Source of the DNA: CAZMHL01 sp045605445
GTDB lineage: Bacteria; Bacillota; Clostridia; RGIG6154
Length of the DNA stretch: 47,495 nt
Assembly: GCA_045605445.1 (NCBI GenBank)
Contig: JAZUPZ010000043.1
Location: 1 to 47,495 of the forward strand
Direction: 5' to 3'
Shown: positions 32,331 to 40,738 of the stretch, piece by piece
How the letters are laid out: each line of letters opens with the position of its first letter
Position numbering within the stretch: position 1 is the first letter of the stretch
Position numbers and translations under genes: made by a program
Notes under the pieces: generated by a model
The model's database searches: none
Told to the model about the DNA's origin: nothing
Seen by the model: only the letters and a program-made list of their open reading frames with translations

Positions 32331-33644
32331 ATGTTAAAAGTATTAAAATTCGGGGGAACCTCCCTTGCTGATGCGAGTCAGTTCAAAAAGGTAGCTGAAA
32401 TAGTTAAAGCCGAAGATTCAAGAAGATACGTTGTTGCTTCTGCACCGGGAAAAAGATTTTCCGATGATATTAAAGTAACCGACCTTCTTTACGAATGCTA
32501 CAAAACCGCTGCAAAGGGCGAAAGCATTGACTCAATTTTCGGAAAGATTGAAGACAGATACAAGGAAATTATAAAAGACCTTGAAATTGACCTTTCTCTC
32601 GACAGCGAGTTTGAAGCAATTAAAACTGCAATTCAGCACCACGCGGGCAGAGATTACGTTGCAAGCCGAGGCGAATATCTTAACTCAATGATTCTTGCAG
32701 CATATCTTGGTTACGATTTTATTGATGCTGAAAGAGGAATTTTCTTCAAGGAAGACGGAAGCTTTGACAGCGAGGTTACAAACAAGGTTATTGAAGGTAT
32801 TTTAAGAAACCACGAAAGAGCGGTTATTCCCGGCTTTTACGGTTCTATGCCAAACGGTACAATAAAAACCTTTTCAAGAGGCGGCTCTGACATTACAGGC
32901 TCTATCATTGCCCGTGCAATGCAGGCTGATATTTACGAAAACTGGACCGACGTTTCCGGTATGCTTATGGCAGACCCGAGAATTGTTGACAACCCTGCAG
33001 TTATTGACTTAATCACCTACAAAGAGCTCCGCGAGCTTTCATATATGGGTGCTACAGTTCTCCACGAGGATGCTATTTTCCCTGTTCACAAAGCAGGTAT
33101 TCCCATTAACATAAGAAACACAAACAGACCTGAGGATAACGGAACAATGATTGTTCCTTATGCTGAACCGGAAACCTCCACAAGAATTATTACCGGTGTT
33201 GCCGGAAGAGTTGGACTTTCAACCTTTACAATTGAAAAAGGTATGATGAACTCTGAGCTTGGCTTCGGAAGAAAGATTCTTGAAATTTTCGAAAAACACA
33301 AGGTTTCTTTTGAACATCTGCCCTCAGGAATTGACACTATGTCGGTTGTTGTGAACACAGATTCAATAAAAGACCTTAAGGAAGAAATTACGGCGGACAT
33401 TTTCCGAGTTACAAATGCAGATACGGTTACCGTTGAAGACGGTCTTGCCCTTCTTGCAGTTGTTGGTCGCGGAATGATTAAAGCAAAGGGAACTGCTTCA
33501 AGAACCTTTGCCGCTCTTACAAATGCAGACATAAATATTAAAATGATTGACCAGGGCTCTTCTGAGCTTAACATCATCGTTGGCGTTGAAGAAGACGACT
33601 ACGTTAAGGCTCTTAAGGCTATATATGCAGAATTTGATAAGTAA
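32331..33644 (+). CDS. lysC: Aspartate kinase
   Basis: Phosphorylates aspartate, the first step of the lysine, threonine, methionine and diaminopimelate pathways. The N-terminal KFGGTSLADASQF is the family signature. The catalytic region includes SRGEYLNSMILAAYLGY, a FSRGGSDITGSIIARAM nucleotide/aspartate motif and ENWTDVSGMLMADPRIV. The C-terminal roughly 140 residues contain two ACT domains, implying feedback inhibition by lysine or threonine. The length of 437 residues is typical of monofunctional enzymes. It starts from ATG with AAGGAG upstream. Transcribed alone from a strong promoter and closed by a hairpin. Which amino acid inhibits it cannot be told from sequence. Confidence 0.94.
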   Translation: MLKVLKFGGTSLADASQFKKVAEIVKAEDSRRYVVASAPGKRFSDDIKVTDLLYECYKTAAKGESIDSIFGKIEDRYKEIIKDLEIDLSLDSEFEAIKTAIQHHAGRDYVASRGEYLNSMILAAYLGYDFIDAERGIFFKEDGSFDSEVTNKVIEGILRNHERAVIPGFYGSMPNGTIKTFSRGGSDITGSIIARAMQADIYENWTDVSGMLMADPRIVDNPAVIDLITYKELRELSYMGATVLHEDAIFPVHKAGIPINIRNTNRPEDNGTMIVPYAEPETSTRIITGVAGRVGLSTFTIEKGMMNSELGFGRKILEIFEKHKVSFEHLPSGIDTMSVVVNTDSIKDLKEEITADIFRVTNADTVTVEDGLALLAVVGRGMIKAKGTASRTFAALTNADINIKMIDQGSSELNIIVGVEEDDYVKALKAIYAEFDK

Positions 33645-33703
33645 AACTCTCGCTTTGCCCGAGTTTAAAAGAATAAAGAAGAAATAATAAATAATAAAAT
33701 TGG

Positions 33704-33732
33704 AACAAAGTCGGCTATATGCCGACTTTGTT
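33704..33732 (+). terminator. Terminator after aspartate kinase
   Basis: AACAAAGTCGGC (33704-33715) pairs with GCCGACTTTGTT (33721-33732) around TATAT, followed by TTTTAT. It is preceded by the AT-rich repeated tail also seen after metG. Confidence 0.9.
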
Positions 33733-33744
33733 TTTATATAAAAA

Positions 33745-33773
33745 AGGAACTTGCGATTTTGCAAGTCCCTTTT
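33745..33773 (-). terminator. Terminator after phosphofructokinase
   Basis: On the minus strand, AAAAAGGGACTTGC pairs with GCAAGTTCCTTTTTT, with one mismatch and a six-base loop, and ends in a T run. A variant of the AT-rich tail lies between it and the stop codon. Confidence 0.75.
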
Positions 33774-33800
33774 TTATTCTTTATTATCTATTATTTAATA

Positions 33801-34925
33801 TTAGTCTCCGAAGCAAACGCCCATATCCTTTGCAAGAACTACGTAAGGATCGTCAGGTGTTACATTCTTAGTTTTCTGTCCGATTACTTCTTCAAGTGAA
33901 ACGTGGCTGATTTCATCGCCCTTAAGAACAACCATATGACCGAACACGCCTTCTTCCATTGCAAGCTTAACAGCAGCATTGCCGTATCTTGTTGAAAGGA
34001 TTCTGTCGTGACCGTTTGGTGAACCGCCTCTCTGAGTATGGCCAAGAATAGTTGCTCTTGCTTCAAAGCCTGTAAGCTCTTCAAGCTTGTCAGCTACAAC
34101 ATTTGCAATACCGCCAAGTCTGATCGGATCGGGAGAATCTTCTCTGATTTTGAGAATAACCGCTTCGCCGTTTTTTTCCTTTGCGCCTTCAGCAACTGCA
34201 ACAATCTGATAATTTTTGCCGTTTGCTCTGTCTTTTTTAATTTTTTCTGCAACCTTTTCAATGTCAAAAGGAAATTCCGGAAGAAGGATAGCATCTGCGC
34301 CGCCTGCAAGACCACCGTGAAGTGTAAGCCAGCCTGCGCCTCTGCCCATAATTTCAACAACTGAAATTCTGTCGTGAGAACGGGTTGTTGTTCTCAGTTT
34401 GTCAATTGATTCTGTAACTGTTGAAACAGCTGTATCAAAACCAAAGGTATAGTCTGTACATGCAAGGTCGTTATCAATTGTTTTCGGAATAGCTACAACC
34501 TTAACGCCTTTTCTTGCAAAGTCTCTGCCTGAGGTAAGAGTTCCGTCGCCGCCAAGAATAAAGAGCGCATCGATTCCCGCTTCTTTAAGATTTTTAACAG
34601 CAATATCGGAAACATCGTGATAAACAATTTTACCGTCTTTATCCTTTAAGATTTCTCCGTTTTCGCCTCTTTTCGGATAAATGAAAAGATTATCCTTGTT
34701 TGAGCTCTGGAGAATTGTTCCGCCTTCTGTTAAAATTTCATCAACCATATTAACTGTCAGCGGTGTGAAATATTTATGGTAAAGTCCGTAATAACCTTTT
34801 TTAATACCTACTACTTCAAGTCCGTATTTTTCAACGGCAGTTTTTACAACTGCGCGGATAACAGGGTTAAGTCCGGGGCAATCTCCGCCACCTGTTAATA
34901 TGGCAATTTTTTTAATTTTATCCAT
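33801..34925 (-). CDS. pfkA: 6-phosphofructokinase, Gly104/Lys124 type
   Basis: Phosphorylates fructose 6-phosphate in glycolysis. The protein has 374 residues from the ATG at 34925, which is eight bases from GGAGGG; an in-frame start 14 codons upstream lacks a ribosome site. The N-terminal GGGDCPGLNPVIR is typical of the PPi/long-type clade, and the catalytic PKTIDNDLACTDYTFGFDTA and EIMGRGAGWLTLHGGLAGGAD segments are intact. The residue equivalent to E. coli Gly104 is Gly (LGGDGT), which favours ATP. The residue equivalent to Gly124 is Lys (PKTIDND), usual in PPi enzymes. The combination occurs in ATP enzymes of this clade, so ATP is the more likely donor, but this needs assay. Transcribed alone. 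Confidence 0.92.
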   Translation of the reverse strand: MDKIKKIAILTGGGDCPGLNPVIRAVVKTAVEKYGLEVVGIKKGYYGLYHKYFTPLTVNMVDEILTEGGTILQSSNKDNLFIYPKRGENGEILKDKDGKIVYHDVSDIAVKNLKEAGIDALFILGGDGTLTSGRDFARKGVKVVAIPKTIDNDLACTDYTFGFDTAVSTVTESIDKLRTTTRSHDRISVVEIMGRGAGWLTLHGGLAGGADAILLPEFPFDIEKVAEKIKKDRANGKNYQIVAVAEGAKEKNGEAVILKIREDSPDPIRLGGIANVVADKLEELTGFEARATILGHTQRGGSPNGHDRILSTRYGNAAVKLAMEEGVFGHMVVLKGDEISHVSLEEVIGQKTKNVTPDDPYVVLAKDMGVCFGD

Positions 34926-34978
34926 AAAACATCCCTCCAAGGATTTATTATTTTTTATTATGCACATTTTGAGCTTTT

Positions 34979-35007
34979 ATTTTACAACATAAATTTAATA
35001 AAATCAA
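34979..35007 (-). promoter_or_regulatory. Promoter of phosphofructokinase
   Basis: On the minus strand: TTGATT (complement of 35002-35007), a 17-base spacer, TAAAAT (complement of 34979-34984). It is embedded in a very AT-rich 230-base gap that also feeds the divergent small gene. Confidence 0.5.
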
Positions 35008-35201
35008 TAAATTTTGTCAATTTTTTTGGATAAAAAAGGAATTTATTTTCAAAAGTAACTTATTTTTGTTAGTTTTTTTCATTTTTTTGTTATTTTTAAA
35101 CGCTATACATTTTTTGATGAAAAAAACAAACAAAACCAAATATATTTTATGATTTACGGATAAAATAGGTCACAAAGGATTACAAGGAGGTTTTTAAAAA
35201 T

Positions 35202-35426
35202 ATGGATAAAAAAACAAAAATTGCCGCCCTTGCAACTGCAGGCGGACTGGTTACCATTTCAGGCTGTATTCTTAAAAAGGCATTCCCGAAAACAGGATGC
35301 TTTGTTACCGGCTACGGACTTGCCCATATGGCAATTGCGGGCATTGTACTTGCCGACGATGAATTTTGCCTTTCCGATATGATGGAAAAAGAATTGACCT
35401 GTGTAACAAAAGCTATAAGAGATTAA
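35202..35426 (+). CDS. Small unknown membrane-associated protein
   Basis: A 74-residue protein with a very good AAGGAGG ribosome site. Residues 8-26 and 33-51 are moderately hydrophobic and glycine-rich (ATAGGLVTISGCIL and TGYGLAHMAIAGIVLA), suggesting two short membrane passes or a hydrophobic core. The C-terminus is acidic (EKELTCVTKAIRD). Three internal cysteines are not arranged as a metal site. I do not recognise a family. It is divergent from pfkA and precedes a long noncoding stretch rich in hairpins. Its strong ribosome site and good codon use make a real gene likely. Confidence 0.65.
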   Translation: MDKKTKIAALATAGGLVTISGCILKKAFPKTGCFVTGYGLAHMAIAGIVLADDEFCLSDMMEKELTCVTKAIRD

Positions 35427-35433
35427 GAAGCTC

Positions 35434-35514
35434 AATTAACGAGGAGTGTTTCTACGATGCACCAATAAGATAAGCCCATAGTCTGAAAAAACGCTCCTCG
35501 TTTAGTTGAACAAA
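35434..35514 (+). ncRNA. Candidate structured RNA, long imperfect hairpin
   Basis: CTCAATTAACGAGGAGTGTTT (starting near 35434) pairs with AAACGCTCCTCGTTTAGTTG (ending near 35510) with few mismatches, closing a loop of about 38 bases. It follows the small membrane-protein gene by about 10 bases. There is no U tract directly after it, so it is not a simple terminator. It could be the start of a structured noncoding RNA that ends at the hairpin at 35553-35585. Confidence 0.35.
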
Positions 35515-35552
35515 GGAGAAGAAAAATATTTAAGAACAAAAGCACATTGAAA

Positions 35553-35585
35553 AAGGAACTGCAAAAATACAGTTCCTTTTTCTCT
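35553..35585. terminator. Intrinsic terminator
   Basis: AAAAAGGAACTG pairs with CAGTTCCTTTTT around an eight-base loop. It probably ends transcription of the small gene and of the hairpin region after it. Confidence 0.8.
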
Positions 35586-35589
35586 CACT

Positions 35590-35760
35590 TAACGGGAATA
35601 GGGAAAAAAGAATTGGATTGGACAAACTGAACCCGCAGAATTATCTTGCTTTCCCTTCCCATAAACCCCTTGGAAAATAGGGGAAAAGGAAGTTATATTT
35701 TGATATCCGCCGTCCGTAGTGTATTTTTTATACATGAGCGGCGGCGGATATTAAAAGTTT
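35590..35760. other. Noncoding, strongly base-paired stretch
   Basis: This stretch holds no convincing gene. GGGAAA near 35595 pairs with TTTCCC near 35652, extended by AGAATT/AATTATCT. CCTTCCC..ACCCC near 35655-35670 pairs with GGGG..GGAAG near 35680-35695. ATATCCGCCG (about 35701-35710) pairs with CGGCGGATAT (about 35743-35752) with an inner TGTAT/ATACA stem. Such dense pairing in otherwise AT-rich DNA suggests a structured RNA or a mobile-element remnant. I could not match 6S, SRP, tmRNA or RNase P. Confidence 0.35.
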
Positions 35761-35790
35761 ACACATTCGGTTTAATAAGGGGAAGAAAAA

Positions 35791-35877
35791 ATGTTCCGGA
35801 ATGAACAAACCGAACAAAGCGAGGGTTACCTCGCTTTGGAAACCCGAAGCTGTACGACGGTACAGCGAGTTAGGTGA
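35791..35877 (+). CDS. Possible 28-codon small protein overlapping a cruciform
   Basis: An ATG six bases after AGGGGAAG opens a 28-residue frame ending in TGA. The same DNA forms a nested inverted repeat: ATGAACAAAC (35801-35810) with GTTTGTTCAT (about 35879-35888) encloses two hairpins, CAAAGCGAGG/CCTCGCTTTG and GCTGTAC/GTACAGC. The structure may be the functional object, with the reading frame fortuitous. Confidence 0.2.
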   Translation: MFRNEQTEQSEGYLALETRSCTTVQRVR

Positions 35878-35908
35878 AGTTTGTTCATAACAAAAAGCAT
35901 TTACATCA

Positions 35909-35939
35909 AAAAAACTCTCAATATAATTGAGAGTTTTTT
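35909..35939. terminator. Terminator after the EF-G-like gene
   Basis: AAAAAACTCTCAAT (35909-35922) pairs perfectly with ATTGAGAGTTTTTT (35926-35939) around a three-base loop, and can serve both strands. Confidence 0.85.
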
Positions 35940-35985
35940 CACTATTTTATTCTTTGTGATCCGGGCTTTTTTTCAACCCTTCGGG

Positions 35986-38064
35986 TTATTCTTCTAAGGC
36001 TTTCTTATATTCTGCTACTGCCTTCTCAACTACCGCAGGAGGAGCGTCTTCATATCTTACGAATTCCTGAGTATATGAGCCTCTGCCCTGAGTCATTGAG
36101 CGCAGGTCTGCTGAATATCTGAGCATTTCGCTTGCAGGTACTTCTGCAACAACCTTCTGAATTCCGTGACCTTCTGGCAACATTCCTATTACTCTTCCGC
36201 GACGTTTGTTAATATCGCCGATTACATCGCCCATGTAGTTATCGGGAATTGTAACCTCTACGGTATCAACCGGTTCGAGAAGAACAGGCTTTGCCTGAGG
36301 AAGTCCTGCTTTGAAAGCAATTGCTGCAGCCATTTTGAATGCCATTTCAGAAGAGTCAACCGGATGGTAAGAGCCGTCAAGAAGGGTAGCCTTAAGATTT
36401 ACAACAGGATAGCCTGCTACAATACCCTTTTCGCAACATTCCTGAAGTCCCTTTTCAACTGCAGGGAAGTAGTTCTTTGGAACGCTTCCGCCTACAACCT
36501 TTTCTTCAAAGGTAAGTCCGTCGTTTTCAAGGCACTGTTCAAAGTCGATTATAACGTGACCGTACTGGCCGTGTCCGCCCGACTGTTTCTTGTGCTTTCC
36601 TTCTGCTTTTGCCTTTCCTCTGATTGTTTCTCTGTAAGCAATTTTCATTTCTTTGAGTTCAACGTCAACCTTAAACTTTTCTTTCAGTTTATTAACAACC
36701 ACGTCAAGGTGCATTTCACCCATACCTGAAATTATGCTCTGTCTTGTTTCTTTATTTATTTCAAAGGATATTGTTTTATCCTCTTCTTTTATCTTTGCAA
36801 TACCCGAGCTGATTTTTTCTTCGTCGCCTTTGTTTTTCGGATAAATTGCCATTCTCATTCTCGGAACGGGATACTCTGTTTTGTCAATAACAATTTTTCT
36901 TGAAGGGTCACAAAGAGTGTCACCTGTTTTTGTTATTGAAAGCTTTGGTACTGCGCAGATATCGCCGGCACAAACCCTGTCGGTTTCAATCTGTTTTTTA
37001 CCGCACATATAATAGAGCTTTCCGATTTTTTCGTTTTCTCCGGCATTTGAGTTGAACACGGTTGTGTCAGCCTTAAGGGAACCGGAATATATTCTTATGA
37101 ACGACAGTCTTCCAACGAAGGGATCGGATATTGTTTTAAATACCAGCGCGCTGAAAGGTCTTTCTTCTCTGTAATGAACTTCAACTTCATCGCCGTTATC
37201 AAGATAATGCGCATATTCTGATGCTGTTTCGTAAGGATTAGGTAAGAAATCGTTTACCGCATCAAGAAGCTTTCTTATACTTGCAGAGGTGTAAGCACTT
37301 CCGCAGAGAACAGGGGTAATTTCAAGGTTGGCAATACCCTTTTTAAGAGCATCCTTAATTTCATCCTCTGTGAATTCTTCACCTGCAAAATATTTATCCA
37401 TAAGCTCTTCGCTTGTTTCTGCTATTGACTCAAGTATCATTTGTCTTGCAGGGAGAGCAACTTCCAGCATATCGTCCGGAACGGGCATATCGATTATTTT
37501 TTCTCCCTCAAATCTTCTTGCTTCCATTTTTATAACGTTTATGTAACCGCAGAATTTATCATCTTTAGTCATAGGAACATAAAACGGAGCTATGGATGCG
37601 CCGAAATGATTTCTTAAATCTTCAATTACCTTTTTGTAATCCGCATTGTCATCATCCATTTTATTTATAAATATAATTTTCGGAATTTTTCTCTCTTCTG
37701 CGAACTGCCAGGAACGCTCAGTTCCTACTTTAACTCCCGACTTTGCGGAAACAACTATCAGCGCGCTGTCGCTGACCCTTACGGCTTCTCTCACCTGACT
37801 TTCAAAGTCAAAGAAACCGGGGGTATCAAGAACATTGATTTTTCTGTCCTTCCATTCAAGGGGCTCAACAGTTGTATATATAGAAATTTTTCTCTTGACC
37901 TCTTCTCCGTCATAGTCAGATACTGTGTTGGAGTCTGCGATTTTACCGATACGGTCTGTTCCTTTTCCCAAGTACAGCATCGTCTCAGTCAAAGAGGTCT
38001 TACCGGCACCGCCGTGTCCAAGGACGCATAAATTGCGTATGTCTTTTGTTTCATAAGCTTTCAT
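35986..38064 (-). CDS. EF-G-like translational GTPase (EF-G paralogue)
   Basis: A 692-residue five-domain translational GTPase. The P-loop is GHGGAGKTS (residues 16-24), where canonical EF-G has GHIDAGKT(T). DTPGFFDF (G3), NKMD (G4) and the domain II-V regions, including GMGEMHLDVVVNKLKEKF and the C-terminal RGRVIGM, are present. The altered P-loop, plus a switch I region with VKRKISIYTT in place of RGITI, places it with the EF-G-like (EF-G2-type) paralogues, not the housekeeping FusA of the str operon. No rpsL, rpsG or tuf is nearby, which agrees. Its role is unclear: translocation backup, ribosome recycling or stress. It starts from ATG with AAGGAG upstream. Bases 38065-38270 upstream hold a small ACGGCA/TGCCGT hairpin but no clear promoter. 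Confidence 0.88.
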   Translation of the reverse strand: MKAYETKDIRNLCVLGHGGAGKTSLTETMLYLGKGTDRIGKIADSNTVSDYDGEEVKRKISIYTTVEPLEWKDRKINVLDTPGFFDFESQVREAVRVSDSALIVVSAKSGVKVGTERSWQFAEERKIPKIIFINKMDDDNADYKKVIEDLRNHFGASIAPFYVPMTKDDKFCGYINVIKMEARRFEGEKIIDMPVPDDMLEVALPARQMILESIAETSEELMDKYFAGEEFTEDEIKDALKKGIANLEITPVLCGSAYTSASIRKLLDAVNDFLPNPYETASEYAHYLDNGDEVEVHYREERPFSALVFKTISDPFVGRLSFIRIYSGSLKADTTVFNSNAGENEKIGKLYYMCGKKQIETDRVCAGDICAVPKLSITKTGDTLCDPSRKIVIDKTEYPVPRMRMAIYPKNKGDEEKISSGIAKIKEEDKTISFEINKETRQSIISGMGEMHLDVVVNKLKEKFKVDVELKEMKIAYRETIRGKAKAEGKHKKQSGGHGQYGHVIIDFEQCLENDGLTFEEKVVGGSVPKNYFPAVEKGLQECCEKGIVAGYPVVNLKATLLDGSYHPVDSSEMAFKMAAAIAFKAGLPQAKPVLLEPVDTVEVTIPDNYMGDVIGDINKRRGRVIGMLPEGHGIQKVVAEVPASEMLRYSADLRSMTQGRGSYTQEFVRYEDAPPAVVEKAVAEYKKALEE

Positions 38065-38272
38065 TTTGTATCTACTCTCCTTTTTCGCAGTATAGAGAAA
38101 ACCGCCTTATATTTTTAAGCTGTCCGAACGGCACTTTTGCCGTACCCTACTGCACAAATTTATCATCCCTCAATTACGAGTTACTGTTTATTTCTATATA
38201 CCCTTCCCGTTTCCTTTATATTTTTTTCGTCATTTTGCACAATTTTTTTATTCGTTTTTGTTAAATAGAACA

Positions 38273-38298
38273 AAAAAGCACCCAAAAAGGTGCTTTTT
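38273..38298. terminator. Terminator after the sensor kinase gene
   Basis: AAAAAGCACC (38273-38282) pairs with GGTGCTTTTT (38289-38298) around a six-base loop. It lies about 70 bases beyond the histidine kinase stop. Confidence 0.75.
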
Positions 38299-38366
38299 AA
38301 CCCAATAAATTTCATTTTTTCATACAATGCATAGCGAAGAAGATATAACGCAATATGAAGTTCTTT

Positions 38367-39785
38367 TTATTTGAAGTTTACCCAGAAAACAGTCCCGTTT
38401 TTCTCATCGCTTGTAACGCCGTATTTAAACCCGTGAAGATTTAAAATTTCCTTTACGATGGAAAGCCCGATACCTGTTCCCGTTACACGGCGGTTACCCG
38501 TTTTGTCGATTTTATAATATCTGTCCCAGATATGCTTTATGTTTTCCGGCTCGATAACATCGCCAAAGTTTTTTACATAAAATGCGCCGTTCATCCCAAG
38601 GCTTATATCTATAAACTTTCGTTCAACGCTGTGATTTACCGCATTGTCTATAAGGTTACATATTACCTGCTCAAGCCTTCCGTAATCGCCGTTAACAATA
38701 ACACCATCGGCAATTGAAACGTTGAACTCATAGCCCTGATCTTTGAAAAGGTCATATCTTTTTATAAGCTTATTAAGCATATAGGAAAGGTTGAAATCTG
38801 CCCTTTCAAGAGTGGTTTTCCCTGCCTGAAGCTTTGAAAGGTCAAGCATATTGGTAATAAGCTCGGAGAGTCGGTCAGACTCGTCTACAATTATATTAAG
38901 CTGTTTTTCCCTTTTTTCGGGATTGTTTATAGTAAGGTCCCTCAGGGTTTCCGCATAGCCCTTTATCATTGTAAGAGGTGTTCTGAGCTCGTGGGAAACA
39001 TTTGCAATAAGGTCTTTTCTTATCCCGTCAACCTTAGACAGCTCCGCAGTCATATTGTTAAAGTCGCTTACAAGCTGCCCCATTTCATCCTCGCTTTTGT
39101 GTTCAATTCTTACGTCATAATTACCGGCAGTTATCTGCTTTGCCGCATTGGAAAGAGCCCTGGTAGGCTTTGTGATTGACGAGGCAAAAAGGAAAGACAT
39201 AATAAGCGAAATAATTACCATTGCTATAAAAATATAAAGCATAAGCTTTGAAAGAATGTCGGCAGTAGCCTGAACAGGAATAAGCGATGCTCTTGACACC
39301 GCAAAATAGTCTGCCCCTTCGCAGGAAAACCTGTCTATAAGGAGCATTGTTGACCGCCCTTCGCGGTTGGCGTCAAGCTTTATCGTTTTTGACTTCTGCC
39401 CCTTCAACGTCATTTCATTAAGCACCGGTGCTATTGAGTTGTCTTCAAACAGATTGCCTATTGTGAAGCTATGCCTGCGCATACCGCCCCCGCCAAAAAA
39501 GTAGGAAATGGGGGAAATCACCAGGTTTCCGTATTCGTCATAAACCTCGATATATAAGTCATTTTCCTGGGAAAGCTGAATTATTTCCTGATAGTTTTCA
39601 TCAATCCCGCCCTCCGAAGAAAGGGAGAGAACAACCTCTTTCTGTACTTTTTTAACGTCCCACTCTTTTATAAGCTCGTAAAAGTCCTGCAGAAAAACAA
39701 CCTGAAGAAGCCACATTATAACAAACACTATGCCAAGAACGCTCATCATACTTGTCCAGGTTTTTACCCTTATTGACTTAGTCAT
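38367..39785 (-). CDS. HAMP-domain sensor histidine kinase
   Basis: A membrane sensor of about 472 residues. A first transmembrane helix (about 12-32) and a second (about 184-206) flank an extracytoplasmic domain of roughly 150 residues that does not match a sensor family I know. HAMP follows (about 207-260). The dimerisation/phosphoacceptor motif NVSHELRTPLTMIKGY has its His near residue 264, and the catalytic domain has N-box CNLIDNAVNHS, a WDRYY F-box-like segment and GTGIGLSIVKEIL. The ATG at 39785 is six bases from GGAGG; a TTG two codons upstream is less likely. It overlaps the stop of the response-regulator gene by eight bases, so the two are co-translated. Confidence 0.93.
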   Translation of the reverse strand: MTKSIRVKTWTSMMSVLGIVFVIMWLLQVVFLQDFYELIKEWDVKKVQKEVVLSLSSEGGIDENYQEIIQLSQENDLYIEVYDEYGNLVISPISYFFGGGGMRRHSFTIGNLFEDNSIAPVLNEMTLKGQKSKTIKLDANREGRSTMLLIDRFSCEGADYFAVSRASLIPVQATADILSKLMLYIFIAMVIISLIMSFLFASSITKPTRALSNAAKQITAGNYDVRIEHKSEDEMGQLVSDFNNMTAELSKVDGIRKDLIANVSHELRTPLTMIKGYAETLRDLTINNPEKREKQLNIIVDESDRLSELITNMLDLSKLQAGKTTLERADFNLSYMLNKLIKRYDLFKDQGYEFNVSIADGVIVNGDYGRLEQVICNLIDNAVNHSVERKFIDISLGMNGAFYVKNFGDVIEPENIKHIWDRYYKIDKTGNRRVTGTGIGLSIVKEILNLHGFKYGVTSDEKNGTVFWVNFK

Positions 39786-40455
39786 TTTCAACCTCCAGCT
39801 TATAACCTATACTCCAGATGGTTTTAATATGGTCACGGTAAGGTCCGATACTGTTACGGAGCATTTTTATGTGAGTATCAACGGTTCTGTCGTCACCAAA
39901 AAATTCATAACCCCAGATTTTTTCAAGAATTTTTTCTCTTGAAAGAACCACTCCCTGATTTTTAACCATATAAAGTAAAAGGTCAAACTCCTTGGGGGTA
40001 AGGTTTGCAACGTTGCCGTCAACCGTAACCTTTCTTCCCGTTTCGTCTATTTCAACGCCCTTAAACTTAAGAGTTTTACCCTCCGGTGCAGAGCCCACGG
40101 TTCTTTTTAAAATTGCCTTTATTCTTGCCACAACCTCTTTGGGGCTGAAGGGCTTTGTAATATAGTCGTCCACGCCCATTTCAAACCCGAAAAGCTTGTC
40201 ATATTCCTCGCCTCGTGCAGAAAGCATTATAACGGGAACCTGACTGAATTTTCTCACTTCACGAAGCACCGTAAATCCGTCCACCTTGGGCATCATTATA
40301 TCTAATATAACCACGTCATACTCATTAGCCTTTATTTTGTCAATGGCTTCAATTCCGTCCGCAGCTTCATCATAATCAAATTTTTCAAATTCAAGATATT
40401 CTTTTATTATATCCCTGATTCTTTCCTCATCGTCAACAATAAGAATTTTATACAT
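39778..40455 (-). CDS. OmpR/PhoB-family response regulator
   Basis: A cytoplasmic DNA-binding regulator of 225 residues. The receiver domain has the acidic pair D8-D9, the phosphoacceptor Asp52 (VVILDIMMPK), a switch Ser (IMLSARGEEYD) and the conserved Lys (ITKPFSPKEV). The C-terminal winged helix has the OmpR pattern LTPKEFDLLLYMVKNQGVVLSREKIL and ends GDDRTVDTHIKMLRNSIG. I chose the ATG at 40455, preceded by GAGGTGAG; a start ten codons earlier has no ribosome site. It is the first gene of the two-gene operon with the histidine kinase. Its target genes are not apparent from the window. Confidence 0.95.
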   Translation of the reverse strand: MYKILIVDDEERIRDIIKEYLEFEKFDYDEAADGIEAIDKIKANEYDVVILDIMMPKVDGFTVLREVRKFSQVPVIMLSARGEEYDKLFGFEMGVDDYITKPFSPKEVVARIKAILKRTVGSAPEGKTLKFKGVEIDETGRKVTVDGNVANLTPKEFDLLLYMVKNQGVVLSREKILEKIWGYEFFGDDRTVDTHIKMLRNSIGPYRDHIKTIWSIGYKLEVEND

Positions 40456-40589
40456 AATTCTCACCTCAGAATAAGTATAACACAAAATGCAACAAAATGT
40501 ATGAATTTTTAGTAAAAACTTTTTTCACACTTTTTACACAAAGAAAATGCCCCGCTACTTTCCCTCAACAAGCCAGCAGATACAAAAAA

Positions 40590-40618
40590 TTGACGAATGA
40601 AAATATAACGGTTATAAT
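40590..40618 (+). promoter_or_regulatory. Promoter of the lipoprotein operon
   Basis: TTGACG (40590-40595), a 17-base spacer and a perfect TATAAT (40613-40618). It is one of the closest matches to consensus in the window, surprising for a gene that appears to be decaying. Confidence 0.75.
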
Positions 40619-40660
40619 GATTATAGAGGCAAACGGCAAAAAGTATGGGGGAGCAAAATA

Positions 40661-40738
40661 ATGACAAAACAAAACCGAGAATCAGATGTCTGTGCAGTTC
40701 ATAAAATTACAACTATACCGGGAGGCGAATCAAAATGA
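40661..40738 (+). CDS. Possible 25-residue upstream peptide coupled to the lipoprotein
   Basis: An ATG eight bases after GGGGAG opens a 25-residue hydrophilic frame whose TGA overlaps the ATG of the lipoprotein gene (ATGA). The overlap and ribosome site suggest translational coupling. The peptide has no recognisable motif and may be only a leader. Confidence 0.35.
   Translation: MTKQNRESDVCAVHKITTIPGGESK

Noticed and set aside
35427..35985. 6S, SRP, tmRNA or RNase P RNA
   Set aside because: None of the conserved core sequences of these RNAs is visible; only strong pairing is seen, so I left it as an unnamed structured stretch.
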